A DNA stretch of 64,000 nucleotides from the NCBI RefSeq assembly GCF_015326965.1, contig NZ_CP017659.1, positions 6,142,001 to 6,206,000 on the forward strand, read 5' to 3'. The DNA comes from Paenibacillus sp. JZ16. Its GTDB lineage: Bacteria > Bacillota > Bacilli > Paenibacillales > Paenibacillaceae. Shown here piece by piece: positions 17,265-24,994 of this stretch. Position 1 is the stretch's first letter, and each line of letters starts with the position of its first letter. Made by a program: the position numbers and the translations under genes. The notes under the pieces were generated by a model. The model did no database searches. It saw only the letters and a list, made by a program, of their open reading frames with translations, and was not told the DNA's origin.

Positions 17265-18022
17265 GCGGACTAACGAGTATTATTATTCCCACGTATAACG
17301 GACTGCATCTGCTCCGTACCTGTGTGGAGCATATCCGGGCATATACCGATGTCCCCTACGAGATTATTGTGGTGGACAATGGCTCACGGGATGGAACCGG
17401 TGAATATTGTGTACGGGAAGGGCTTTTGCTTGTCTCGCTGCCCGAAAACACCGGTTTCCCCATCGCGTGTAACCATGGTCTCCGGTTGGCATTGGGAGAT
17501 CAATTATTGCTGCTGAACAATGATGTTTTTGTTTCGCCGCGGTGGCTGACGTTATTGCAAGAAGCGTTATACAGCCAGGAAGAGATCGGGGTCGTGGGGC
17601 CTGTAACGAATTACGCAAGCGGTATCCAGCAGGTAAAGGTAGATTATACGGACAGAGCAGGCTACATCCGGGAGGCAGAACGCTGGAATGTACCGAATGC
17701 GGCACTGTGGCACGAAGTGAATCGTATCGTGGGGTTATGCTATTTGTTTAGGCGCACGGTCATGGATCGGGTGGGATACCTGGATGAGATGTTCTCGCCC
17801 GGACACTATGAGGATGATGATTACTGCTATCGCGCCCGCCTTGCAGGGTTCAAGCTGGTGGTGGCAGGGAATGTGCTGGTGCACCATGAAGGGAGTGCAA
17901 GCTTCCGAACCCGGTTCCCGAGCGGATTCCAGGAGTTGATTGAACGAAACCGGAGACGGTTTGTAGAGAAGTGGAATGTAGACCCATTACAATTCATCGA
18001 GGAGAGAGGTGACGCATCATGA
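17261..18022 (+). CDS. GT2-family glycosyltransferase (rhamnosyl/O-antigen-type)
   Basis: The 253-residue product has a complete GT-A domain: TSIIIPTYNGLHLLRTCVEH, VVDNGSRDGTGEY, then LLLNNDVFVSPRWL in place of the canonical D-x-D (N-N-D, as in WbbL-like GT2), and a C-terminal CYRARLAGFKLVVAGNVLVHH with the H/E-rich acceptor-side motif HYEDDDYCYR. This resembles rhamnosyltransferase-type GT2 enzymes, but the donor is not certain. ATG 17261 was chosen because GGAGG lies seven to ten bases upstream and ATGA overlaps the previous stop. It overlaps the nucleotidyltransferase gene by the same ATGA arrangement. Confidence 0.82.
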   Translation: MSGLTSIIIPTYNGLHLLRTCVEHIRAYTDVPYEIIVVDNGSRDGTGEYCVREGLLLVSLPENTGFPIACNHGLRLALGDQLLLLNNDVFVSPRWLTLLQEALYSQEEIGVVGPVTNYASGIQQVKVDYTDRAGYIREAERWNVPNAALWHEVNRIVGLCYLFRRTVMDRVGYLDEMFSPGHYEDDDYCYRARLAGFKLVVAGNVLVHHEGSASFRTRFPSGFQELIERNRRRFVEKWNVDPLQFIEERGDAS

Positions 18023-18750
18023 AGGGCGTATTGCTGGCAGGGGGGAACGGCACCCGACTACTTCCGCTGACGAAATATATGAATAAGCACCTGCTTCCGG
18101 TAGGAAAGCATCCGATGATTGCATATGGAATCCACAAGCTGCATCAGGCGGGCATCGATGACATTTTATTGATTACCGGCTCCAAATCGGTTGGCCTGTA
18201 CGCCGAATATTTGGAGAACGGACGGAGCTTTGGTGTCAATTTGACCTATAAGGTGCAGGAGCAGGCAGGCGGAATTGCGGAGGCGTTGGAGCTGGCGAAA
18301 GGATTTATACCTCACGGTGAAAAATTCGTTGTTCTGCTGGGGGATAACCTGTTTCAGGATGATTTAAAGCCGTTCATTCAGCATTATGTACAGCAGCCTT
18401 CCGGTACGGCTATGGTACTGCTTAGTCCTACGGATAGCCCCCATCGGTATGGCGTACCTGTATTTGCGGAGGATGGCAGCGGGAAATTGCTTTTCATTGA
18501 GGAAAAACCCGTAAATCCCCGGAGCCGTCATGCGGTGACGGGAATATATATGTATGACCATAGCGTATTTGATATCATCAGCCGAATCAGTCCGTCAGAA
18601 CGAGGGGAATTGGAGATTACCGATGTCAACAATCTGTATGCAGCCAACGGGACATTAATGTATGACATCCTGCAGCAGTGGTGGTGCGATGCCGGCACTT
18701 TTGAATCGTTGCAGGAGGCGGCTGTGCATATGAAGGATGAATTGCCATGA
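18019..18750 (+). CDS. Short RmlA/SpsI-type sugar-1-phosphate nucleotidyltransferase
   Basis: The 243-residue enzyme carries the nucleotide-binding signature KGVLLAGGNGTRLLPLTKYM and the substrate motif LLPVGKHPMI, then VVLLGDNLFQDD and FIEEKPVNP, as in glucose-1-phosphate thymidylyltransferases. It is about 45 residues shorter than typical RmlA and close in length to SpsI of the Bacillus subtilis spore polysaccharide operon. It probably makes a dTDP-hexose for the neighbouring transferases, although rmlB and rmlC are not in this window. It overlaps both neighbours by ATGA, so it is part of the same operon. Confidence 0.82.
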   Translation: MKGVLLAGGNGTRLLPLTKYMNKHLLPVGKHPMIAYGIHKLHQAGIDDILLITGSKSVGLYAEYLENGRSFGVNLTYKVQEQAGGIAEALELAKGFIPHGEKFVVLLGDNLFQDDLKPFIQHYVQQPSGTAMVLLSPTDSPHRYGVPVFAEDGSGKLLFIEEKPVNPRSRHAVTGIYMYDHSVFDIISRISPSERGELEITDVNNLYAANGTLMYDILQQWWCDAGTFESLQEAAVHMKDELP

Positions 18751-19484
18751 AAAAACGGCGTGCAGTTCGGGCTGCAGTCCATACCGGAGAGCAGCGAGAG
18801 GGGGGCGTATCGGGCGAGCATTACCGAGCCGGTTATGAGGCCGGTTATGCTCTCGGGCTAAGGCTTGGGCAGGAGGACCGGGGCAGTGTGTTCGAAGGAA
18901 CGAGCATTATTATCCCTGCGGATTCTCAGCATGATGCAGCGGTTCAAGTCATACAGCATATTGAGACAATGACTCCCCATCTCTATGAGGTGCTTGTTGC
19001 CGATGCTGGCGCCACAGCGAATACGAGGCGGTATATTCATGATCGAAGAGGAGTCGTGCGTCACATCAAGGGGAATAGTGGAGATCATCTAGCCCGCGTA
19101 GTGAATAAGGCGATTTCAGCTTCACTTGGCGAGCATATCGCCATATTGGCCAACGATCCTCCACATATGGATAACTGGCTTGGGGTTCTGATGTGCGAGT
19201 TTGAGCGTGAACCTGGTATAAAAATGGTCTACGCCAGTTCTGCAGCAACGGGTTTAGGAGCTGCATTAGTGGGCGAGGAGAAGTCAGCTCTGCCGAGTTC
19301 CTCGCCCAGTCCATTGAGCTGTTTGCTGTTCAGACGATCGCTCCCGGCAGAGATCGGAATGTGGACGGAAGAGATCCTTTCCGCGGAAGACCATATGCAT
19401 AGATGGCTTGAACGGATACCCGCGGAACAGAGATTACAGATAGAGGCATCATCTATATTTTGCAAGCGGGAAGATATGATTTGA
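18747..19484 (+). CDS. Degenerate GT2-like protein with GY-repeat N-terminus
   Basis: Residues 1-20 are basic (KKRRAVRAAV) and residues 24-42 contain the repeat HYRAGYEAGYALGLRLGQ. From residue 51 the fold of a GT2 is still traceable (TSIIIPADSQHDAAVQVI, VLVADAGATANTRRYI, IAILANDPPHMDNW). However, the acidic catalytic positions are altered: N-D-P stands where N-N-D or D-x-D is expected, and the C-terminal half is shortened. It may be a non-catalytic partner of the other transferases. ATG 18747 overlaps the previous stop by ATGA. Confidence 0.6.
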   Translation: MKKRRAVRAAVHTGEQREGGVSGEHYRAGYEAGYALGLRLGQEDRGSVFEGTSIIIPADSQHDAAVQVIQHIETMTPHLYEVLVADAGATANTRRYIHDRRGVVRHIKGNSGDHLARVVNKAISASLGEHIAILANDPPHMDNWLGVLMCEFEREPGIKMVYASSAATGLGAALVGEEKSALPSSSPSPLSCLLFRRSLPAEIGMWTEEILSAEDHMHRWLERIPAEQRLQIEASSIFCKREDMI

Positions 19485-19550
19485 TTGTTGCACGGAGAAT
19501 CCGTTTTCCGCATATGCTGAACTGATAGAAGAGTGAAGGGGAGTACCGAC

Positions 19551-19841
19551 GTGGAGAGCAAAATCGATGATATGATAGCGCATCTTTCGCATTCTCAACA
19601 GCAGCTGGCCCGGATTTTGGAAGCTCAGCGCCATGCTGCTGTTCGCATGGCTCAAATTATACATTCTCTTCCTGAATATGAATTTCAGCTTGCAGAAGGA
19701 CCGAAATCATCAGGAGGACAGACGACCCAAATCAATCGCAGCATCGTGTCTTATTTGAATGCCATGGCGGATCTGCAGCAAACCGCAGCAGATAGCCTGG
19801 AGATCGTGTTAAAGGAAATGAGAGACCAAGAGGAAGAATAA
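19551..19841 (+). CDS. Small helical protein A of the spore-surface cluster
   Basis: A 96-residue, mostly helical and acidic protein with no signal peptide. The GTG at 19551 was chosen because AAGGGGAG lies seven bases upstream; an earlier in-frame GTG at 19533 has no site. Residues 12-34 include HSQQQLARILEAQRHAA. A related S-Q-x-x-L-A-x-I-L-E pattern appears in small protein C two genes on. No family was recognised. The position between a GT2-like gene and two other small genes suggests a structural or scaffold role, which is inference. Confidence 0.6.
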   Translation: MESKIDDMIAHLSHSQQQLARILEAQRHAAVRMAQIIHSLPEYEFQLAEGPKSSGGQTTQINRSIVSYLNAMADLQQTAADSLEIVLKEMRDQEEE

Positions 19842-19876
19842 CCCGGTAATCTTACCGGATGACAGAGGAGGCGGGA

Positions 19877-20188
19877 ATGCAGGTGAGCAAAGAAGAGTCT
19901 TTGATGCGAATGCTGGAAGCAGCCGTAGCCATTCAGCGCGAGACCTCTCTGATCCTGGAAGGGAAGGCGGTCGAAGCTGAAAAAGTTCGCGAGTGGGTGC
20001 TTTCGCAGGATCCCTCTACCGGCGGATTGAAGGATTCGCTGGTGATGCATGAGCAGATCGTGGAGCAGATTGAAGGACTGACCCGAATCGGATCAGGGCT
20101 CTGCCGGAATCTGCGTGTGGCTTTAGGTACCGATGATCAGGCGTCAAGCGGAGGTTTTGATGAATTTGATTTTGGAGATTCGGATTGA
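19877..20188 (+). CDS. Small helical protein B of the spore-surface cluster
   Basis: A 103-residue acidic helical protein. ATG 19877 has GAGGAGG five bases upstream; an in-frame ATG at 19859 is not supported. Residues 9-40 (LMRMLEAAVAIQRETSLILE) form a likely amphipathic helix. The C-terminus GGFDEFDFGDSD is strongly acidic and contrasts with the very basic proteins of the same operon, so a charge-based contact is possible. The stop overlaps the start of the next gene (TGATG). Function and family were not recognised. Confidence 0.6.
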   Translation: MQVSKEESLMRMLEAAVAIQRETSLILEGKAVEAEKVREWVLSQDPSTGGLKDSLVMHEQIVEQIEGLTRIGSGLCRNLRVALGTDDQASSGGFDEFDFGDSD

Positions 20189-20502
20189 TGATTACACGCA
20201 CCCACCGGGAACATGAAGCAAGGGTAGCCATGATATCATCTATCGCCAGAAGCCAGGAGGCATTGGCCGGCATTTTGGAGAATATCGCCGAAGTCTCGGC
20301 CCATTCCGACGTGACTGCGAAAAAGCTTGCTGAGAATATCCGGCTATTAACCGGTTACCAGTCGGTTATGACGGAGATGCTGACAGGCATACCGCTGAAC
20401 CGAACGAAACGGGGGTCTCCTTCTTCCCCATGGCTTGCAGCCGGAAGGATTGCAAGCCACGGTACAGCAGACCAGGAACAAACCACGCACTTGGGAGGTT
20501 AA
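20188..20502 (+). CDS. Small helical protein C of the spore-surface cluster
   Basis: A 104-residue protein starting at ATG 20188, which shares one base with the upstream stop (TGATG). Residues 16-50 are helical with ARSQEALAGILENIAEVSAH, related in pattern to protein A (SQQQLARILEA). The C-terminal 30 residues are polar and probably disordered. It lies just before the Arg-rich protein gene. No family or enzymatic motif was recognised; a structural role is suggested only by its neighbours. Confidence 0.58.
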   Translation: MITRTHREHEARVAMISSIARSQEALAGILENIAEVSAHSDVTAKKLAENIRLLTGYQSVMTEMLTGIPLNRTKRGSPSSPWLAAGRIASHGTADQEQTTHLGG

Positions 20503-20509
20503 TGACAGG

Positions 20510-20818
20510 ATGAAAGTAAAAATAAAGGGCTTGCGAAAGAGCGGACGTGCACGTCGTGCCGGCAGCAAGAGATTGTCCTTGGCTGTAAGACGCTTGAAGA
20601 TTGTTAAAGGTGCCAGACGGCGTCGTGGCGGAAACTTGAGTTTGCGTAAACGCCGCGGGATTCGAGGCCGCTATCGTTTACGAAGAGGAGGGCGCGTTTT
20701 CTATCCCGCCTCATCCCAGGCGTATAACCAAGGTTATAGTCAGGCATATGACGAAGGATTTAAATCGGGATTTGCGAAGGGTTATGAAGACGGGCAAATC
20801 CCTCCTGCACCTGTATGA
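20510..20818 (+). CDS. Arg/Lys-rich small protein with C-terminal GY repeat
   Basis: The 102-residue product is extremely basic over residues 1-65 (GLRKSGRARRAGSKR, KGARRRRGGNLSLRKRR, RGRYRLRRGG). It then carries the cluster's clearest Gly-Tyr/Phe repeat at about 72-97: AYNQGYSQAYDEG, FKSGFAKGYEDG, with period four. It is compositionally like small basic coat proteins or nucleic-acid/anionic-polymer binding proteins. ATG 20510 follows GGGAGG at a rather long spacing. It is the last gene before a terminator. The pairing of a basic region with the GY repeat makes it a candidate anchor for the other tagged proteins. Confidence 0.65.
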   Translation: MKVKIKGLRKSGRARRAGSKRLSLAVRRLKIVKGARRRRGGNLSLRKRRGIRGRYRLRRGGRVFYPASSQAYNQGYSQAYDEGFKSGFAKGYEDGQIPPAPV

Positions 20819-20826
20819 AGGCGGAC

Positions 20827-20880
20827 AGGGCGGCTCTCACGGAAGGTTTCGAATCCGTGAAGGACCGCTCTTTTTTTATT
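20827..20880 (+). terminator. Rho-independent terminator ending the 15326-20818 operon
   Basis: A long stem runs from AGGGCGGCTC and TCACGGA to TCCGTGA and GACCGCTCT, followed by seven T residues. Confidence 0.85.
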
Positions 20881-21024
20881 TTCACTCGCCGTTTTCAAGG
20901 GGGCGATACGTAAGGGCATACGCCAAATTCCCGGTTCAAGGGACAATCGTCCATGATGCATTCGTCCTCTTGGCATATAGTTATATGAACCTTTGTAAAT
21001 CCCATAAGAGACAGGGTGAAGATG

Positions 21025-22113
21025 GTGAGCTTATCGTTTCTTACAGGTCAGAAGGAGGGCTACCAGGCAGGTTACAGTGAAGGTTACCGTTTGGGGGGGT
21101 GCCGTGCGCTGATGGAACGTATTCCAGTCGAGCCCTCGCCATATTTCAATCTGAAAATTCTGTATGTCCCTCAAGGATTTGAGTCCATTGATGAAGGGGT
21201 AGTCAAGGGACTTGGCCGAATCGTTCAGGAATGTATCGTGGTGCCGCCGGAACAAGTGGTGGAGGTAGCGCTGCAGCAAAAGCCGGATATCATTCTGGTG
21301 ATGAACGGCTTGCACGTATTTCCGGAGGGGTTTCGCCATTCCATGAATCAGCTCCGGAACCTCGGCTTCCGGACGGCCATTTGGTTTGTCGATGACCCTT
21401 ATTTTACGGAGGAGACACCGGGATTGGCACAGCACTTTGATGTTGTGTTCACGCATGAGCTGAGCTGTGTTTCATTGTATCAAAGCGTTGGGGTGAAGGA
21501 AGTGCATTATCTTCCGCTTGGCGTTCATCCGGAACTATTCACCCCTACGATGGCAGGGCCGGCATATCGTTCTGACATTTGTTTCATCGGGAACGCGTTC
21601 CGCAACCGTGCGGCACTGTTTGATGAATTGGCCCCGTTCTTGAAAGGGAAGCAGGTTCGTATTATCGGAGGCTACTGGGAACGACTTGCCCGTTATAAAG
21701 AACTCTCCCCGTTTGTGTACAGCGGCTTCATTCCGCCTGCTGAAACCGTGAAATTCTACAACGGCGCCAAAATTGTGATCAACCTGCACCGGCCCACACA
21801 AAGCGGTGACGATAACCGCAACAGCCTGAATTATCCGGGACGTTCGATCAACCCGCGCACCTTTGAGATCAATGCTTGCGGTACGCTGCAGATCACGGAT
21901 ATCCGTGAGGATCTGAGCCAGTATTATACGCCAGGAATCGACATCGAAACCTTTGGCTCCGTTCCGGAATTGAAACATAAGATTTCCTATTATCTCTCTC
22001 AAGAGGATCAGCGCAGAAGTATAGCGCAGCGGGCGCTTCAGACAACGATGACAAGACATACGTATGTTCACCGACTGCCGGAACTTCTGACTTTGATCGA
22101 AGCCAATCGATAG
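21025..22113 (+). CDS. CgeB-type glycosyltransferase with N-terminal GY repeat, copy 1
   Basis: The 362-residue protein has the CgeB layout: a Rossmann-like N-terminal half with NLKILYVPQGF, QKPDIILVMNGLHVFPE and TAIWFVDDPYFTEE, then a GT-B C-terminal half with SDICFIGNAFRNRAALF, FYNGAKIVINLHRP and NPRTFEINACGTLQITD. In Bacillus subtilis CgeB acts in the outermost spore layer. Residues 11-26 hold the repeat EGYQAGYSEGYRLGG, which is not part of the catalytic fold. GTG 21025 is the best-spaced start from AGGGTGA; GTG 21016 and ATG 21022 are in frame. The next gene is a tandem paralogue. Confidence 0.8.
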   Translation: MSLSFLTGQKEGYQAGYSEGYRLGGCRALMERIPVEPSPYFNLKILYVPQGFESIDEGVVKGLGRIVQECIVVPPEQVVEVALQQKPDIILVMNGLHVFPEGFRHSMNQLRNLGFRTAIWFVDDPYFTEETPGLAQHFDVVFTHELSCVSLYQSVGVKEVHYLPLGVHPELFTPTMAGPAYRSDICFIGNAFRNRAALFDELAPFLKGKQVRIIGGYWERLARYKELSPFVYSGFIPPAETVKFYNGAKIVINLHRPTQSGDDNRNSLNYPGRSINPRTFEINACGTLQITDIREDLSQYYTPGIDIETFGSVPELKHKISYYLSQEDQRRSIAQRALQTTMTRHTYVHRLPELLTLIEANR

Positions 22114-22162
22114 GACGGACTTTGTTTTTCGTTCAAGCAAATATCAGGGAGGAGCGAAGCGG

Positions 22163-23287
22163 ATGGCTAGAAGTTTAGTTACAGGACCACGTCGGTCCGC
22201 CGTATCCGATGCATACGGGCAAGGCAGGAATGCCGGTCTTCAAGCGGGATACGATGAAGGGTACTTCCGGGGGAAATCACAAGGCATCGTCAACCGGATT
22301 GTATACACCCCGCCTGTGCGGGATATCCATGTCTTGTTTGTCAGTTCGGGAAAAGGATTTCCCTACTCGCCGATTGACGAGGCGATTATCGGCACGCTGC
22401 ATGGCATGGTACGTCAGCTTTCGCTGACGGATGCGAAGCAGGATGTAGCAGCGGAAGCAAGCCGCACCAGGCCGGATCTAGTGCTGGTGCTGGACGGCAT
22501 GTATCTTCCTGTGGAACAGATGGATGCCGTTCGGGCCATGGGGATTCGGACAGCCGTATGGATGACCGACGATCCGTATTATACCGATATGACCATAGGC
22601 TGGGTTCATCACTATGATTATGTGTTTACGCTGGAGTTTAACTGCGTGGCCCATTATCAGAACTTGGGCTGCGCTCAGGTTCATTATTTGCCATTCGCTG
22701 CATTTCCCGGTCATTATCGTCCGATCGTCAAACCTGGAGCGGCAACCCGCGATATCAGTTTTGTCGGTACAGCCTACCCGAAGCGGATTCAGTTCTTTGA
22801 GCCCATTATGGATCAACTGATGGCGCACCGTACATTTATAAACGGAAATTGGTGGGAACGATTCCCTGGGTATGGGCGATATAACAACCGAATCGAGGTC
22901 AACAAGTGGATGGGCCCCGCGGAAACGGCAGACGTATACAACAGTGCCAAGATTATCATCAATCTGCACCGTGCGGTAGATGACGACGACATTAATCAAA
23001 ATAGAGGTCATATTCCTGCGGCGTCCCCGAACCCTCGGACGTTTGAGATCAGTGCCTGCGGTACGCTTCAACTCTGTGATGAGCGCGCGGATCTGGCACG
23101 CTTTTACACGCCGGGTGTGGAGATTGAGACATACCGATCGCCTGGTGAACTGCTGGAGAAGATTGAGTATTACCTTACGAATGACCAACTGCGTAAAGAT
23201 ATTGCCCATCGTGCGCTGGAGAGAACGTTTCAGGAGCATACCTATGCGCATCGGCTGAACACGATGTTCTCGGTCATCTTCCCTTGA
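22163..23287 (+). CDS. CgeB-type glycosyltransferase with N-terminal GY repeat, copy 2
   Basis: A 374-residue paralogue of the preceding gene with the same order of motifs: DIHVLFVSSGKGF, RPDLVLVLDGMYLP, TAVWMTDDPYYTD, RDISFVGTAYPKRIQFF, VYNSAKIIINLHRA and NPRTFEISACGTLQLCD. The N-terminus has a variant of the Gly-Tyr tag, AYGQGRNAGLQAGYDEGYFR, at residues 18-37. Both copies share an invariant D-D-P-Y. ATG 22163 follows GGGAGGAG. The 49-base gap indicates one transcript with copy 1. The sugar and acceptor are unknown. Confidence 0.8.
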   Translation: MARSLVTGPRRSAVSDAYGQGRNAGLQAGYDEGYFRGKSQGIVNRIVYTPPVRDIHVLFVSSGKGFPYSPIDEAIIGTLHGMVRQLSLTDAKQDVAAEASRTRPDLVLVLDGMYLPVEQMDAVRAMGIRTAVWMTDDPYYTDMTIGWVHHYDYVFTLEFNCVAHYQNLGCAQVHYLPFAAFPGHYRPIVKPGAATRDISFVGTAYPKRIQFFEPIMDQLMAHRTFINGNWWERFPGYGRYNNRIEVNKWMGPAETADVYNSAKIIINLHRAVDDDDINQNRGHIPAASPNPRTFEISACGTLQLCDERADLARFYTPGVEIETYRSPGELLEKIEYYLTNDQLRKDIAHRALERTFQEHTYAHRLNTMFSVIFP

Positions 23288-23421
23288 TCGATATTCAGAA
23301 ATAGATGAATGTTGGGGGAACAAGCGTCGTTGCGGTATCTTTGTCTCCCTAATATATTGTACCAACTGGGTGAAAAGGAGGTGGATCGCATCCGGTACTG
23401 CGAGAATCACGGTTACTGAAG

Positions 23422-24840
23422 ATGCGGACGATACCGATGGCCCTTAAACCGAAAATGTTGATTTTTTCACACGTATCCAATCCTTCAAGCATTACGGGAG
23501 CGGAGAAGCTGCTTCTGTTCTTCTGCGGGCAGTTAGCTCCATACTTCGATTGTGTTCTGGTTGCACCGAATGAAGGCCGGTTGACCATGCTGGCCAGACA
23601 ATCCGGGATTATGGTCAAAATATACAAAATCCCATTGCTTCACAGTATATATACACCTGGTGCCCATCTTATGAACGAAGCGGAAAAGTTAATGACAACA
23701 CCTGTATTCCGTGCCTTGACAAAATGGATAGCAAATGAAGGACCTCAGGTGATCCTTACCAATACCTGCGTGCATTTTATGCCGGCGGCTGCCGGAAAAC
23801 GACTCGGGATTCCCGTGATGTGGCAGCTGACAGAAAAAATTACGGATAACGGGTATGCCCATTTCTCCACTTCGTTAATCCATCAGTACAGCAGTTGGAT
23901 CATCAGTATTTCCGAATCGGTAGCCGAGAGCTTCCCGCCGGAAGTGAGGCAGACGAAGATGACGGTTCTTCCTCCATCCTGGAGCGAGTCTGACATTCAG
24001 CCGGAAGCATGGCCGGGATGGAGGGCTTCCTACCGGGAGAAGCTTGGGATCACATCGAACAGACCTGTAATTGGAATGATCTCGTCGTTTCTGATCGAGA
24101 GCAAAGGGGTCCATCATTTTATCGACATGGCGCTTTCACTCAAGGATGCCTATCCGGACGCGGTCTTCCTCATTGTTGGCAGCGTGCTGGACCTGGACTA
24201 TGAGAGATTGTGCCGCGATCGGATTGCTTGGTCCGGAGCTCAGCACCGATTCATATTCGCCGGTACCCAGGATGATATCACTCAGGTGTACTGTGCACTC
24301 GATGTTGTTGTTGTACCGAGCGTGGTACCGGAGGGATTCGGGTTGACGGCACTGGAGGGCCTGATGTACGGAAAACCGGTTGTTGCCTATGCCTCAGGAG
24401 GACTCCAGGAAGTGTTGACAGCTGCCGGCTGTCCGCAACTGCTAGCCGACCCAGGGAGTACGGCCTCTCTGGTGGAGAAAGTAAGGTCCATACTGGATCA
24501 GCCGGATCAGGGAGTTTCCTTGGGAATGCAGAACCGGATGCAAGCACAGGCTGTTTATGGTCCTGCGATGTACCAGGTACGAGTGAACGAAATGGTTTCC
24601 CGGTGGATGAATGAGCATCCTGAGTGGTTCCAGGCGACGGCAAGAACGGCGAAGCACCGGGCTGCTCCGACGAGACGGCATAAACAGCAGCGTAAGCGGA
24701 TCCGGAAGAAACGCGGCAAAGCCGGACTGCGCCGAATAATCCCTCGCACGAGAACCAGAAGAACAGAAGGAAAACCGACCAGGCGACGGGCATCAAAGCC
24801 TAGACAACGCAGAACGTCCGCAAGGCGACGGAAGGCATAA
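23422..24840 (+). CDS. GT4-family glycosyltransferase with long Arg/Lys-rich C-terminal tail
   Basis: The 472-residue protein has a GT-B fold: LIFSHVSNPSSITGAEKLLL, then GVHHFIDMALSLKDAYPDAV, the donor-binding VPEGFGLTALEGLMYGKPVV (E-x7-E) and ASGGLQEVL. The last 70 residues (from about 402) are a positively charged, probably disordered tail with RKRIRKKRGKAGLRR and RRRASKPRQRRTSARRRK. ATG 23422 has no good ribosome site; a strong AAAAGGAGGTG lies 40 bases upstream without a canonical start behind it, so the N-terminus is not certain. The tail matches the basic tails of other cluster proteins. Confidence 0.78.
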   Translation: MRTIPMALKPKMLIFSHVSNPSSITGAEKLLLFFCGQLAPYFDCVLVAPNEGRLTMLARQSGIMVKIYKIPLLHSIYTPGAHLMNEAEKLMTTPVFRALTKWIANEGPQVILTNTCVHFMPAAAGKRLGIPVMWQLTEKITDNGYAHFSTSLIHQYSSWIISISESVAESFPPEVRQTKMTVLPPSWSESDIQPEAWPGWRASYREKLGITSNRPVIGMISSFLIESKGVHHFIDMALSLKDAYPDAVFLIVGSVLDLDYERLCRDRIAWSGAQHRFIFAGTQDDITQVYCALDVVVVPSVVPEGFGLTALEGLMYGKPVVAYASGGLQEVLTAAGCPQLLADPGSTASLVEKVRSILDQPDQGVSLGMQNRMQAQAVYGPAMYQVRVNEMVSRWMNEHPEWFQATARTAKHRAAPTRRHKQQRKRIRKKRGKAGLRRIIPRTRTRRTEGKPTRRRASKPRQRRTSARRRKA

Positions 24841-24994
24841 GACGAGGGGAAAGGCAGAGCGGTCCTCAGGCTTCTGAGACATTGAGAAGCAGATATGCAT
24901 TCACCTCTGCCTCCTCACGAATACGGGAAGAATGGTCGTGCTGCGGAAAGATCGCCTTCGGATCTGTGATTAACTTGGCAAGGGAGAATCCGAT

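Noticed and set aside
22478..23410. 310-codon frame opposite the second CgeB-type gene
   Set aside because: The forward frame carries all family motifs and a good start; the reverse frame has none.
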